This document shows, piece by piece, positions 26,715 through 37,021 of a stretch of DNA of 62,513 nucleotides. Every line of letters begins with the position of its first letter. Within the stretch, counting starts at the first letter, position 1. Location: positions 1 to 62,513 of the forward strand of contig NZ_MAVV01000004.1 in NCBI RefSeq assembly GCF_001707915.1. The letters are read 5' to 3'. A model generated the notes under the pieces. The model saw only the letters and a list, made by a program, of their open reading frames with translations, made no database searches and was not told where the DNA came from. This DNA is from Thermodesulfovibrio sp. N1. GTDB lineage: Bacteria > Nitrospirota > Thermodesulfovibrionia > Thermodesulfovibrionales > Thermodesulfovibrionaceae. The translations under genes were made by a program, and so were the position numbers.

Positions 26715-27275
26715 CTATTTAAGCAGAAGAAACCTTTGTAAAACATGGTAAATTGAACCTTTTGGAGTTAAAGTACTCTTCATTAAAACAAAATCTTTGA
26801 CACGAAATTGAAAATCAGGAGATTTCTCAGAAAATCTCCTTAAAATCTTTTCAAAAACATACTTTCCATTTTGGTGATTTTTCACTCTTGCCAAAGTTAT
26901 GTGAGATTTAAATTCCCTTTCTTCTCTCTGAAAGCCAAACTGAGAAAGTTCATCATCAATCTTTTTTGCTAATTTTTTAAGTATATCTGTGTTTTCAGTC
27001 CCTATCCATATAACTCTTGGCTTGAATTTGTCAGGGAAAACTCCAGGATTAGTAATCTTTAATGTAAAATCAGAAAATTCCTCTGCTATTGATTTAAGAA
27101 GATCCGTTAAATCAGGTATGAACTTTTCTTCAACCTCGCCAAGAAATTTCAATGTAATATGGAAATTATCTTTCTGTACAAAATTAACTCCTTCAATGGG
27201 TGATGTAAAAGTATTCAATTCAGAAAGAAATTCTTTGATTTCCTTAGGTATCTCTATTGCTATAAAAAGACGCAT
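26715..27275 (-). CDS. thpR: RNA 2',3'-cyclic phosphodiesterase (LigT/ThpR family)
   Basis: This 186-residue two-lobed 2H phosphoesterase has the two catalytic HxTL motifs, FHITLKFLG (about residue 43) and SHITLARVK (about residue 125). It starts MRLFIAIEIP, as is typical. Family members open 2',3'-cyclic phosphates or ligate tRNA halves in vitro; the physiological substrate is uncertain. It lies between pgpA (6 nt gap) and recA. Confidence 0.92.
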   Translation of the reverse strand: MRLFIAIEIPKEIKEFLSELNTFTSPIEGVNFVQKDNFHITLKFLGEVEEKFIPDLTDLLKSIAEEFSDFTLKITNPGVFPDKFKPRVIWIGTENTDILKKLAKKIDDELSQFGFQREEREFKSHITLARVKNHQNGKYVFEKILRRFSEKSPDFQFRVKDFVLMKSTLTPKGSIYHVLQRFLLLK

Positions 27276-27281
27276 AGGATA

Positions 27282-27728
27282 TCATAACAAAAGAAAAACT
27301 CTTATTAAAAGATTACTGATAACTCCTGATAGAAAATCATCAAGCATAATTCCTAATCCACCAGCTATCTTTTGAGTCTGTCTTATAGGAGGAGGCTTCA
27401 GAATATCGAAAAATCGGAACAACACAAAGCCTGCAACCAGAATCTGCCAATTCAATGGAAGAAAAACAACTGCTGTAAGATATCCTGCAAACTCATCTAT
27501 TACAACATAAGAAGGGTCTTTACTATTAGACTCCTTTGCTACCTTTTCTGATGCCACTGTTCCAAGAATCAACGAAGTAATTAGTATAAATAAAATAACA
27601 GTATCTGATGGAGCAAAAATCAACAAAATAACCATTGCAAATGCTGAAGCCACAGTCCCTGGTGCAACAGGACAGTAACCAATAAAAAAAACAGTAGCAA
27701 TGATTTTATTGAATATCGAAATTTTCAT
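27282..27728 (-). CDS. pgpA: Phosphatidylglycerophosphatase A
   Basis: This inner-membrane phosphatase makes phosphatidylglycerol from its phosphate. The 148 residues carry family motifs GYCPVAPGTVAS, DPSYVVIDEFAGY and RFFDILKPPPI, and four hydrophobic helices. The length is normal. It is sandwiched between the radical SAM gene and thpR with 6 nt gaps on each side, so it is co-transcribed. Confidence 0.93.
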   Translation of the reverse strand: MKISIFNKIIATVFFIGYCPVAPGTVASAFAMVILLIFAPSDTVILFILITSLILGTVASEKVAKESNSKDPSYVVIDEFAGYLTAVVFLPLNWQILVAGFVLFRFFDILKPPPIRQTQKIAGGLGIMLDDFLSGVISNLLIRVFLLL

Positions 27729-27734
27729 TTTCCA

Positions 27735-29375
27735 TCAATCCACTGCTTTTTTAGCTTTCTCATACTCTTGCCAAAGATTCTCTTTGCTTAAACCCTCATG
27801 TTCAATAAAATCCCATGGCAAGTAGTCATCAAAAGATTTTACTTCATATGTATAATCCTTTACTTCTTCAAAGATTTTGCTAAAATTTTCACCCTTTGAA
27901 ATTCTTTCTATATTTTTTAATACTTTTCTATTACCCCTTGAAAAATAACCCTGCATATATGAATATTTAGGCACTTCATGCACCAGCTTAAATCCCTTTA
28001 TTTTATTAGTATCTTTTGTGAGTTTTTTTAATTTTTCTTTCACATTTTCATACTCCTCCATTCTATGCCATTGAAAGGGAGTAAAGGGTTTTGGAACAAA
28101 AACACTCACACTTGCAGTCAGTTTTCTTGGAAAAATATTTCTTATTTTTTTTATTAGATTTACTATCTCGTCTATATCTTCATCCTTTTCAAAGGGTAAT
28201 CCTATCATAAAGTATAATTTTAAATTTTCAAGTTTGGTTTCTGAAAGTTTTTCGCAGATTCTTAATATATCACTCTCAGAGATACCCTTTTTGATAACCC
28301 TACGTAATCTTTCTGAACCTGCTTCAGGAGCTAATGTGAGGGTTTTACGATTTGCCAAAGTATTCAAAATTTCCATTGTAAATCGATCCGCCCTTAAGGA
28401 AGTAAAGGATAATTCAACATCGGAAATTTTAAGTAATTCTTTTAGTTCTTTATAAGCTGTAAGGGATGGAGCAATAATTCCTACTAAAGAATGTCCTTCT
28501 TTTTTGATTTCGTCAATTTTTTCAATTATTTTATTTAAAGATGCTCTTCTTACAGGCTTATAAACATGTCCTACAAGGCAGAATCTACAGCTAAAGGGGC
28601 ATCCTCTCATTGTTTCAAGAAGAAACATTTCAGGAAATACAGATTCAGAAGTTGTAATCTGGGAATAACCGAATCTTTCTGAAAAATTCTCGCAGTAAAC
28701 TCTATTTATTTTATCTGGTGCATCCTTCCATAGAATTTCTCTTCCTTGAGTTTTTCCATTTCTGTAAATCTCCTTGTATGCCTCTGGAACATAAAATCCT
28801 TTGAATTTTATGATTTCTCTTTTTACATTGTTTTTGAAATCTTCTTCATAGGAATGTTCTTTAACCCTTTTATAAAGCTCTACGAAGTTGTCTATTAATT
28901 CTTCTGCCTCTCCAACAAAGATTATGTCAAATATCTCAGCTACTGGTTCTGGATTAGAAAAACATAAAACACCACCAGCAACAACTATGGGATGATGAGA
29001 TTCCCTTTCAGAATTAAGGAAGGGAATTTTTGCTAATTCAAGAATTTTTATAATATTAGGATAATCATTTTCAAAACAAAGACTAAAAGCTAATATATCA
29101 AACTCATAAAGGGGGGTCTTTGTTTCATAGGAAATAAGAGGATAATTATCATAATCGACTATTTCTTCATTAGAAGGGAGAAAAGTTCTTTCACAAACAA
29201 CATCTTTTCTTTTATTTAAAAGTCTATAAACTGTTTGAAAACCTAAATTACTTATTCCTACCTGATAAATATCTGGATAAATTAGGCATATTCTTATTTT
29301 CCCTCCGTGTTCTTTTTTTATTGTTCCCCTTTCTTGCTTAATAATGAAATTAATCTTATCAACTATTTTTCTCAT
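27735..29375 (-). CDS. B12-binding-domain radical SAM protein linked to ftsZ
   Basis: This 546-residue protein has an N-terminal cobalamin-binding-like domain (RICLIYPDIYQVGISNLG; VVAGGVLCFSNPEP; FVGEAEELI) and a radical SAM core with C259-x3-C263-x2-C266 (CPFSCRFC). It resembles the uncharacterised TIGR03960-type group but is shorter than fused members. I prefer the ATG at 29375 over the TTG one codon upstream. The start lies inside the 3' end of ftsZ (17 nt overlap). The function is unknown, though the coupling suggests its dosage follows cell division genes. Confidence 0.85.
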   Translation of the reverse strand: MRKIVDKINFIIKQERGTIKKEHGGKIRICLIYPDIYQVGISNLGFQTVYRLLNKRKDVVCERTFLPSNEEIVDYDNYPLISYETKTPLYEFDILAFSLCFENDYPNIIKILELAKIPFLNSERESHHPIVVAGGVLCFSNPEPVAEIFDIIFVGEAEELIDNFVELYKRVKEHSYEEDFKNNVKREIIKFKGFYVPEAYKEIYRNGKTQGREILWKDAPDKINRVYCENFSERFGYSQITTSESVFPEMFLLETMRGCPFSCRFCLVGHVYKPVRRASLNKIIEKIDEIKKEGHSLVGIIAPSLTAYKELKELLKISDVELSFTSLRADRFTMEILNTLANRKTLTLAPEAGSERLRRVIKKGISESDILRICEKLSETKLENLKLYFMIGLPFEKDEDIDEIVNLIKKIRNIFPRKLTASVSVFVPKPFTPFQWHRMEEYENVKEKLKKLTKDTNKIKGFKLVHEVPKYSYMQGYFSRGNRKVLKNIERISKGENFSKIFEEVKDYTYEVKSFDDYLPWDFIEHEGLSKENLWQEYEKAKKAVD

Positions 29376-30723
29376 CAATTATTCTGTATTTTTTTCTGAG
29401 ATAGGCAGGAATATCTATCTCTTCTTCAACATCATCAGGAATCTCCTTAAAAGGCTCCTGTAATACTTTTACTTTGAATTGAGAATTTGAAAGTTCATCA
29501 TTTTTGATTTCTTTTTTCGTCTCTATTTTATCTACAGCTTCTTCTTCGATTAGTTCTGATGAAGTCTTATTAATTTCTTCAATAGTTTCCTGTGAATACT
29601 TCTTTTGTTGGTCTTCAGTTGGGAATAAGTAAGGCACATCTGGTTTTTTCATAAAAGAGGATAAAGAACCAATATTTTTTGAAATAATTCTTTTTGTTTC
29701 TTTCAGAGAGACATTTGAATTTTTGGGCATCCATTTTTCTGCAGTTGATATCTCAATTTCTTCAGGTTTATCCTCAAACCCTGTTGCTATAACTGTAACA
29801 TATATTTCATTTTCTATCTCTGGTTTGACAACTGTTCCAAATATTATATTAGCCTCTTCATGGGCAACATCATAAATTGTAGATGCAATTTCCTGGACTT
29901 CATCCAGAGTAAGATCAAATCCTCCTGTGATATTTATTAGAATTCTTCTTGCACCTTCTATTGATGTTTCCTCTAAAAGAGGATTTCTAATTGCTTTCAA
30001 TGCTGCTTCTTTAGCACTCTCTCCTTTCAGACAAGTTCCAAGACCGATTACTGCTTTGCCTGAATTTTCAATTATTGTTTTAACATCGGCAAAATCTCTA
30101 TTAATAAATCCCGGACTTAAAATAAGATCAGAAATACCTTGAATCGCTTGTCTTAAAATATCATTGGCTATGGCAAAGGACTTAACCAATGGAGTTCCTT
30201 TTTCAACAACAAGATGAATTTTATCATTAGGAATAATTATTATTGTGTCAACATACTTTTTCAACTCTTTAATTCCAACAACTGCATTATGAAGCCTTTT
30301 TTTACCTTCAAAATAAAAAGGCTTGGTTACAACAGCCACAGTTAAAATTCCCAACTGTCTTGCCAAAGATGCTATAACAGGAGCAGCGCCTGTTCCTGTT
30401 CCTCCTCCCATCCCAGCAGTAATAAATATTAAGTCCGATCCCTCTATACATGAAATCAAAGTATCTTTATCTTCTAAAGCTGCCTTTTTACCAAGCTCAG
30501 GGTCTGACCCTGCACCAAGTCCTTTTGTAAGCTCCTTACCAATCTGAACCTTTACAGGTGCTAATGAAATTTCAAGATGTTGTACATCGGTATTTACTGC
30601 AATAAATTCAACTCCATATACACCAGCTGAAATCATTGTATTGACTGCATTTGTACCAGCTCCTCCTACACCTATAACCTTAATTTTTGCAATAGGTCTT
30701 TCAGACTCCTCAATTTCAAACAT
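29359..30723 (-). CDS. ftsZ: Cell division GTPase FtsZ
   Basis: This tubulin homologue forms the division ring. The 454 residues have tubulin signature GGGTGTG (106-112), synergy loop and T7 loop NRDFADVKTII, then a long, variable, mostly acidic linker (about 320-430) ending in the conserved C-terminal peptide DIPAYLRKKYR that binds FtsA. It is longer than most FtsZ because of the linker. AAAGGAGGTTTG precedes the ATG. It ends the classical dcw order after ftsA. Confidence 0.97.
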   Translation of the reverse strand: MFEIEESERPIAKIKVIGVGGAGTNAVNTMISAGVYGVEFIAVNTDVQHLEISLAPVKVQIGKELTKGLGAGSDPELGKKAALEDKDTLISCIEGSDLIFITAGMGGGTGTGAAPVIASLARQLGILTVAVVTKPFYFEGKKRLHNAVVGIKELKKYVDTIIIIPNDKIHLVVEKGTPLVKSFAIANDILRQAIQGISDLILSPGFINRDFADVKTIIENSGKAVIGLGTCLKGESAKEAALKAIRNPLLEETSIEGARRILINITGGFDLTLDEVQEIASTIYDVAHEEANIIFGTVVKPEIENEIYVTVIATGFEDKPEEIEISTAEKWMPKNSNVSLKETKRIISKNIGSLSSFMKKPDVPYLFPTEDQQKKYSQETIEEINKTSSELIEEEAVDKIETKKEIKNDELSNSQFKVKVLQEPFKEIPDDVEEEIDIPAYLRKKYRIIDEKNS

Positions 30724-30738
30724 TGTTCAAACCTCCTT

Positions 30739-32052
30739 TTAAATTTTTATAAAATTCCTTATTAATGCCTTAATCTTATCCACGAATTTACTAAAACCTA
30801 CAACATGGTTATCATACAGTCCTGTTTTTATTTTGTAAATCAATGCACCTATGGCAGATGAAAACTCTGGAGTGTTTACTGTTAAAAAGTTATCGTTTTC
30901 ATAAATATAGCTATCATTCAATCCCATTTCTAAACATAATGAACTAATTCCCGTGTCTGGTTTGCCAACTCTACAGGGGATTGACAGATAAGCTTCAGCC
31001 AAAGAAATAAATCCTGACATCAAAGATGTTCCACCTGTAAAAATAATTGAAGAAAGGGAAATATCATTGGGAAGAGACAAAATTTCTTTTTTGATAATCT
31101 CAAGTATTTCTTCAGACCTTGCATAAATAATTTCTTTTATTATTGACATTGGAATTTTTATAGGTTGTCTGTCTAATCCAATTATCTCTATTTCTGATAT
31201 ATTTTCAATCAACTTTTGATTATTAGACTGGTAATCCTTTTTGGCAAGATTGTCTGATGAAATTAAATTAATATTAGGTAAAAGTACCCCAAATTGCTTT
31301 TTTATTCTCTCTGCTTCAGTATAGGAAATTTTAAGACCTATTGATAAATCATTGGTAATATGATTTCCACCAATTCCATAAGTGGCAATATATCTTATAC
31401 TGCCCTCATAAAATACTGCTAAATCAATTGTACCTCCTCCTATGTCAATAACCATTGTCCCAATCTCTTTGTCATGGGTGCTTAAAACAGCTTCAGAGGA
31501 AGCTATTCCTTGAAGAATTACATCTTCAACCTCAACTCCTGCTCTACTGCAACAAGTAATAATATTTTGTATTTGATTGGAAGAGGCTGTAATAGTATAA
31601 ACCTTTGACTCAAGCCTTAATCCTTTCATACCTACCGGATCTTTTATACCATTATTACCATCAACGATGAATTCTACAGGTAATACATGAATTACCTCCT
31701 GATCTGCAGGCAAAGACATTGCAGTAGCTGATTCTATTGCAAAATTTACATCTTCCTCTGATATCTCTCTTTTTCTTATCCTTACAGCACCATTACTGTA
31801 TATACCCCTTACATCCAATCCAGAATAGCACACAGAGGCTTTTTTTATTTTAATGTTTTGCTGAATCTCTGCATCTTCAAGAGCTCTCTTTATTGCAGAA
31901 CTTAACCCTTCCATATCTATTACTCTACCCTTCTTTAATCCCGCAGAGTTGTAACTCTTTAAAAACTGTATTAAAAATTTGTCGTCATTTAAAATGCCTG
32001 TTGCTATAGATATTTTTGTGCTACCTATGTCAATAACATTAAAAAGACTCAT
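30739..32052 (-). CDS. ftsA: Cell division protein FtsA
   Basis: This actin-like membrane tether for FtsZ has 437 residues with ATPase phosphate loops (NVIDIGSTKIS; MVIDIGGGTIDLAVF; IIFTGGTSLMSGF) and SHS2 insertion domain 1C. The last residues (KFVDKIKALIRNFIKI) form the amphipathic membrane-targeting helix. Position between ftsQ and ftsZ is canonical. Confidence 0.95.
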   Translation of the reverse strand: MSLFNVIDIGSTKISIATGILNDDKFLIQFLKSYNSAGLKKGRVIDMEGLSSAIKRALEDAEIQQNIKIKKASVCYSGLDVRGIYSNGAVRIRKREISEEDVNFAIESATAMSLPADQEVIHVLPVEFIVDGNNGIKDPVGMKGLRLESKVYTITASSNQIQNIITCCSRAGVEVEDVILQGIASSEAVLSTHDKEIGTMVIDIGGGTIDLAVFYEGSIRYIATYGIGGNHITNDLSIGLKISYTEAERIKKQFGVLLPNINLISSDNLAKKDYQSNNQKLIENISEIEIIGLDRQPIKIPMSIIKEIIYARSEEILEIIKKEILSLPNDISLSSIIFTGGTSLMSGFISLAEAYLSIPCRVGKPDTGISSLCLEMGLNDSYIYENDNFLTVNTPEFSSAIGALIYKIKTGLYDNHVVGFSKFVDKIKALIRNFIKI

Positions 32053-32074
32053 TCATCGAACTCCTTTATCAATA

Positions 32075-32773
32075 TTACTGGCTTGGTTTTACAATCACCT
32101 TATCAGGAAATCTTAAATCTACATATTCTAAAGACAGACCACGCTTTTGAGATTCGGTAACAACAATCATATACTTTGAAAATTTTGTCTCATAATCACC
32201 TGTTCCAACAATTATAGGAAAACCATTTACATTTAAAGTTAAATTTTCTGATGTTGAACCCGTAATAATTATTTCATCCTCTGGATTTACATAATTTTTG
32301 GTTTTAACAAAAATTATTAAATTTAAGGCATCTATAAGTGTTTTTTTATCTTTAAAGGGATCTAATTCTTTTATAACAGGGAGAAATATTTTTGACTCTT
32401 TAATTTTATCGGTAAAATCTTCAAGTACTTCTCCATCATTACTAACCAGGTAATATCTGCTGTTGTGTTGCAATATTGCAGTCGGAGTTGACTCTTGAAT
32501 AAAAATCGTAAGCTTTCCATTTAAATCCTTTCTTATTTTTGCCTCTTTAATCCATGGTGATTTTTTCAATCTATCATAAATATTTTTTGAAGAAGGATAT
32601 AAAATTGAATGTCCTTCTTTTATACCTAAAATTGCCCTTATTTCACTGTCTGGTAAATGCTTATTACCAATAATAATTATTTGCTTTACTGTAAAAAATT
32701 TATAAAGTGAAAACACAAAGAACACTGAAAAAATAAAACCAGTAACAATAAAGATTATTTTTTTATTTCTCAT
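32075..32773 (-). CDS. ftsQ: Cell division protein FtsQ
   Basis: This bitopic divisome protein has a short cytoplasmic N-terminus, one transmembrane helix (about 5-27), a POTRA domain ([21 protein letters not shown]) and a beta domain with [13 protein letters not shown]. The 232 residues are typical. It overlaps ddl by 11 nt upstream and is followed by ftsA. Confidence 0.9.
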   Translation of the reverse strand: MRNKKIIFIVTGFIFSVFFVFSLYKFFTVKQIIIIGNKHLPDSEIRAILGIKEGHSILYPSSKNIYDRLKKSPWIKEAKIRKDLNGKLTIFIQESTPTAILQHNSRYYLVSNDGEVLEDFTDKIKESKIFLPVIKELDPFKDKKTLIDALNLIIFVKTKNYVNPEDEIIITGSTSENLTLNVNGFPIIVGTGDYETKFSKYMIVVTESQKRGLSLEYVDLRFPDKVIVKPSQ

Positions 32774-33671
32774 TTTCTTTTATTGCAAGTTCTAAAATCT
32801 CTTTTACCAAAGCCTTAAAATCGTAGCCTGAAAGAGTCGCTATTTTCGGTAAAAGGGAAGTCTCTGTCATTCCTGGAATAGTGTTAATTTCAAGCACATA
32901 GGGATTGCCTTCTTTATCTATAAGCATATCAACTCTTGTTCCTCCCTTACATCCCAATGCCTTATGAGCCTTTAACCCTAAATCCATTAGTTTTTCATAA
33001 AGATATTTATCAATTTCTGGTGGAAGTATGTAATCAGTTAAACCTTTAGTGTATTTTGCTTCGTAACTGTAAAATCCCTGTTTTGGTCTTACCTCAACTC
33101 CACCAAGAGCTTTATTTCCAAGAACACCGATATGAATCTCTTTACCTTCTATGAATTTTTCTATAATTACTCTATCTCCATATTTAAATGCTTCATCAAG
33201 GGCAGATTTTAAATCTTCTTCTTTTTTAACAATACTCACGCCAACAGATGAACCTTCTTGAGAAGGTTTAACAACACAGGGTAGAAATATCTCTTTTATA
33301 TTCAATTCTTCATATTCTTCTATATTGATAACTTTAAATGGAGGAACTGGTATGCCATGATAAAGAAAAATTTTCTTTGTTGCCTCCTTATCCATCGCTA
33401 ATGCTGAAGCTAAAACTCCACTACCTGTGTATGGAATTCCCATAACTTCAAGCATTCCCTGGATAGCTCCATTTTCTCCCCATCCACCATGTAATACTAA
33501 AAAGGCTATATCAATCTTTTCCTTTTTTATTTTTTCACATAGGTCAATATTGGCATCTATGAAGACCACATTATATCCAAGCTCCTTTAATGCATTAAAT
33601 ACTGCCTGCCCACTTCTCAAAGATACCTCTCTTTCTGAAGATATGCCTCCTGCTATTACACCAACTTTCAT
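32763..33671 (-). CDS. ddl: D-alanine--D-alanine ligase
   Basis: This ATP-grasp enzyme makes the D-Ala-D-Ala dipeptide for peptidoglycan. The 302 residues have [14 protein letters not shown] at the N-terminus, the ATP-grasp core ([14 protein letters not shown]) and the C-terminal metal-binding [18 protein letters not shown]. It has DdlB length. Its start overlaps murB by 4 nt. Confidence 0.95.
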   Translation of the reverse strand: MKVGVIAGGISSEREVSLRSGQAVFNALKELGYNVVFIDANIDLCEKIKKEKIDIAFLVLHGGWGENGAIQGMLEVMGIPYTGSGVLASALAMDKEATKKIFLYHGIPVPPFKVINIEEYEELNIKEIFLPCVVKPSQEGSSVGVSIVKKEEDLKSALDEAFKYGDRVIIEKFIEGKEIHIGVLGNKALGGVEVRPKQGFYSYEAKYTKGLTDYILPPEIDKYLYEKLMDLGLKAHKALGCKGGTRVDMLIDKEGNPYVLEINTIPGMTETSLLPKIATLSGYDFKALVKEILELAIKENEK

Positions 33672-34561
33672 GGTTTATCCCCCAAAATTTTTATTTCAGG
33701 TTGCAATTCAATTCCAAAATATCTAAAAACCCTATCTTTAACAATTTCCATTAGTTTCAAAAAATCAGAGGCTTTTCCATTGCCTAAATTAATAAAATAG
33801 TTTGCATGAATCGGACTTACCATTATATTCCCGACCTTAAACCCTTTAAGTCCTGCCCTATCAATCAATTCTCCTGCTGAAAAACCTGGAGGATTTTTAA
33901 AGACACAACCTGCAGAGGGAGCACGAAGGGGTTGTGTTAACTGTTTCTTTTTTAAAAAATCTATCATTTTGTTAAAAATTGATCCATTGCTTTCTTTGAG
34001 ATAAAATTTTGCTCGGCATATTATTACATCATCTGGTAATCCTGAACTACGATACTGGAAATTAATTTGATTTTTTGTCAATATTTTTGTCTTTAATTGA
34101 GCATCAATAATTTCACACTCTATAAAACAGTCTTTTATCTCGTATCCAAAGGAACCTGCATTACCTTTTATTGCACCTCCGATAGTTCCTGGAATACCAA
34201 TAAGTCCTTCCATTCCTGATAATCCCCTTTTTGCCAAAAAAGTAACCACTCTTCCAAGCATTACTCCTGCTGATACAGTAAGAGTAAATCCGTCAAGATA
34301 AATTTCATTCATTTTTTTCGTATTTATTATTACACCTTTGAAACCTTTGTCACTAATAAGTAAATTGCTACCACCACCAATAATATAAAAGGGATATTCT
34401 TCATTTTTTAATACTTCAAGTAAATTCAAAATTTGTTCATCCTCTGGAAAAGCTATAAATGAAGCAGCACCGCCAATTCGTAAAGTTGTATAATTAGCAA
34501 GAGCTTCGTTCTTTTTATAAACAATACCCTTTTCTTTAAAAAAGGTTTCCATTAACTGCAT
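33668..34561 (-). CDS. murB: UDP-N-acetylenolpyruvoylglucosamine reductase
   Basis: This FAD enzyme makes UDP-N-acetylmuramate. The 297 residues include the PCMH-type FAD motifs [21 protein letters not shown] and [21 protein letters not shown], and a C-terminal SAGCVFKNP. The length and C-terminal region fit the short type II MurB. Two in-frame ATGs exist (34561 and 34552); both overlap the murC end, so the start is ambiguous by three codons. Confidence 0.94.
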   Translation of the reverse strand: MQLMETFFKEKGIVYKKNEALANYTTLRIGGAASFIAFPEDEQILNLLEVLKNEEYPFYIIGGGSNLLISDKGFKGVIINTKKMNEIYLDGFTLTVSAGVMLGRVVTFLAKRGLSGMEGLIGIPGTIGGAIKGNAGSFGYEIKDCFIECEIIDAQLKTKILTKNQINFQYRSSGLPDDVIICRAKFYLKESNGSIFNKMIDFLKKKQLTQPLRAPSAGCVFKNPPGFSAGELIDRAGLKGFKVGNIMVSPIHANYFINLGNGKASDFLKLMEIVKDRVFRYFGIELQPEIKILGDKP

Positions 34562-35925
34562 AGGTCTCTTACTGCCTCTCCAATCTTATAAACATCACCT
34601 GCTCCAATTGTAAAGACAATATCACCTTTCTTTATTTCTTTTAAAATGTCTTCCTTAATTTTTTCTTTATCTGGATTAAATATGACATTGACTCCTGAGT
34701 CTCTCAATTTTTTATATAAAATCTCTCCAGTTACTCCTTTAATAGGATATTCACTTGCAGGGTATATATCCATAAGAAATAAAATGTCCTTTTTTCTTAA
34801 TGTTGTTTTAAAGGCAGAGACAAATTGTTCCATAAGGTCTCTGGTACGAGTATATCTGTGGGGTTGAAAAATTACACATAGACGTTCTGGCTTTAACAAT
34901 AATGCAGTTTTAATCACTGCTTTAATTTCTGTAGGATGGTGACCATAATCATCATAAAATTTTAATCCCCTTCTTTCCCCTTTAAATTCAAATCTTCTTC
35001 CTATCCCTGTAAAGTTCTCAAAGGCGGATTTTACTTTATCAAGAGGCACAGAAAGTTCCATTGACACAGCTATAGTTGCTAAAGCATTTAAAACATTATG
35101 TCTTCCTGGGATAGGAAGTTTAAAAATTCCCAATGATTTACCCTTGTAAAAAACTTCAAAATAAGTTTTTTGGTCTTTATATTCAATATTTCTACTGTAA
35201 AAATCAGCATTATCATTGAAACCATAAAGAATGTATCTTCTGTTTAAATTAGGTATCAAGCTCCTTATATGTTTACATTCTTTACAAAGAATTGATACTC
35301 CGTAAAAGGGAACTTTATTGGCAAACTCCAAAAAGGCTTTTTTAATTCTTCTTAAATTTTTGAAATAGTCAAGATGTTCTTTATCAATGTTTGTTATAAC
35401 TGATACAGAAGGATTTAGTTTAAGGAAACTACCATCACTTTCATCTGCCTCTGCCACAAGAAACTCACTTTGTCCTAATCTTGCATTACTTCCAATAGAT
35501 TTAAGCTTTCCACCAACTACAACAGTTGGATCAAAACCAGCATGATTTAAAACTTCTGCAATCAAAGAAGTTGTTGTAGTTTTACCATGAGCACCGGCAA
35601 CTAAAACTGAATATTTAAGTCTACAAAGTTCAGCAAGCATTTCAGCTCGTGGAATGACAGGAATACCTAAGGATTTTGCTTTAATAATTTCAGGATTGTC
35701 AGATTTTACAGCAGAAGAAAATACTACAACATCAGTATGATTAATATTTTCCTGACTATGTCCTATAAATACTTTTATTCCTAAACTCTTAAGCCTTTTC
35801 ACAGTATCAGACTCTCTAATGTCTGAGCCTGTTACTGTATACCCCATGTTGTGTAAAACCTCTGCAATGCCACTCATCCCAATCCCACCAATGCCTATAA
35901 AATGAATCTTCTTATACTGATACAT
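34552..35925 (-). CDS. murC: UDP-N-acetylmuramate--L-alanine ligase
   Basis: This Mur ligase adds the first residue of the peptide stem. The 457 residues include the N-terminal Rossmann IHFIGIGGIGMSG, P-loop GAHGKTTTTSLIA, central ADESDGSF and C-terminal DDYGHHPTEI, a MurC-diagnostic HHPTE motif. GGAGGAGG directly precedes the ATG. Overlaps murG upstream and murB downstream. Confidence 0.96.
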   Translation of the reverse strand: MYQYKKIHFIGIGGIGMSGIAEVLHNMGYTVTGSDIRESDTVKRLKSLGIKVFIGHSQENINHTDVVVFSSAVKSDNPEIIKAKSLGIPVIPRAEMLAELCRLKYSVLVAGAHGKTTTTSLIAEVLNHAGFDPTVVVGGKLKSIGSNARLGQSEFLVAEADESDGSFLKLNPSVSVITNIDKEHLDYFKNLRRIKKAFLEFANKVPFYGVSILCKECKHIRSLIPNLNRRYILYGFNDNADFYSRNIEYKDQKTYFEVFYKGKSLGIFKLPIPGRHNVLNALATIAVSMELSVPLDKVKSAFENFTGIGRRFEFKGERRGLKFYDDYGHHPTEIKAVIKTALLLKPERLCVIFQPHRYTRTRDLMEQFVSAFKTTLRKKDILFLMDIYPASEYPIKGVTGEILYKKLRDSGVNVIFNPDKEKIKEDILKEIKKGDIVFTIGAGDVYKIGEAVRDLCS

Positions 35926-37021
35926 TCCTCCTCCTTATCAGACTCTCTGCTATCTCTATTATTTTTTCTCCTGCCTTTGCATTTCCAAAAGCAAGAGATG
36001 CTATTTCCATCTCCTTTCTAATTTTGCTATCATCTAAAATTTTAATTATTTTTTTCGCTAAAATCTCCCCATTAATTTCTCTATCAAGAATAAGTTCACA
36101 GGCACCTCTGCTAAGTAACCGTCTTGCATTAATTTCCTGATGATTATACGCTGCATAGGGGTAGGGAATTAGAATTGATGCCTTCCCTAAAGCTGTAATT
36201 TCTGCCACTGTGGAAGCCCCTGCTCTACAAACTATAAGATCAGAAACAGAGTACGCTTCTGCCATTTCATAGATAAAGGGTAGCACTGTTGCCTTAAATG
36301 AAAGCTTTTCATATTCTTCGGAAACCCATTTGTAATCTGCATCTCCTGTCTGATGAATTATCTGAATTTTATTCCTGAGTGGAATTAAATATGAAAGTCC
36401 ATCTATCATAGCTTTATTTATTTTTCTTGCTCCAAGGCTTCCTCCAAAAACTAAAAGAGTCTGTCTATGCTCCTCGAGATTAAAAATTTTAACCGCTCTT
36501 TTTCTATCGCCCAATAAAATTTCTTTTCTTATGGGAGTCCCTGTAAGATATACCTTTTCTTTAGGAAAATGTTCTATTGTTTCAGGATAAGTTATAGCAA
36601 TGGCTGATACGAAATTACCAAGAATTTTATTAGCTAAACCTGGAACAGTATTTTGTTCAAGTATTACCGTAGGAATTTTTTTTAATGATGCAATTAAAAC
36701 AAGAGGAAAAGAGGCATATCCACCAACTCCAAATACAATTTGAGGTGAGTAAGATTTTATTATCTTTTTACATTCATTAAAGGATTTAACAAGACTAAAT
36801 ATTGATTTTATTTTATCATTGAAGGATTTTCCAACAAAACCTCTGACAGAGATTAATTTAAGCTCGTAATCTGTTTTAGGTATGATCTTTGACTCCAAAC
36901 CTCTTTCAGTTCCAATAAATATAATCTTTGCATCGGGATATTTCTCTTTAATATCAGAAGCAAGAGCTATCCCTGGGAAGAGATGTCCACCTGTTCCACC
37001 ACCTGCTATAATTACTTTCAT
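35912..37021 (-). CDS. murG: Lipid II synthase MurG (UDP-GlcNAc transferase)
   Basis: This peripheral membrane GT-B glycosyltransferase converts lipid I to lipid II. The 369 residues show the N-terminal GGGTGGHLFPGIALA loop, GGYASFP, EQNTVPG and the donor-site CRAGASTVAEI plus PYPYAAYNHQ. It overlaps ftsW by 4 nt and murC by 14 nt. Confidence 0.96.
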   Translation of the reverse strand: MKVIIAGGGTGGHLFPGIALASDIKEKYPDAKIIFIGTERGLESKIIPKTDYELKLISVRGFVGKSFNDKIKSIFSLVKSFNECKKIIKSYSPQIVFGVGGYASFPLVLIASLKKIPTVILEQNTVPGLANKILGNFVSAIAITYPETIEHFPKEKVYLTGTPIRKEILLGDRKRAVKIFNLEEHRQTLLVFGGSLGARKINKAMIDGLSYLIPLRNKIQIIHQTGDADYKWVSEEYEKLSFKATVLPFIYEMAEAYSVSDLIVCRAGASTVAEITALGKASILIPYPYAAYNHQEINARRLLSRGACELILDREINGEILAKKIIKILDDSKIRKEMEIASLAFGNAKAGEKIIEIAESLIRRRNVSV

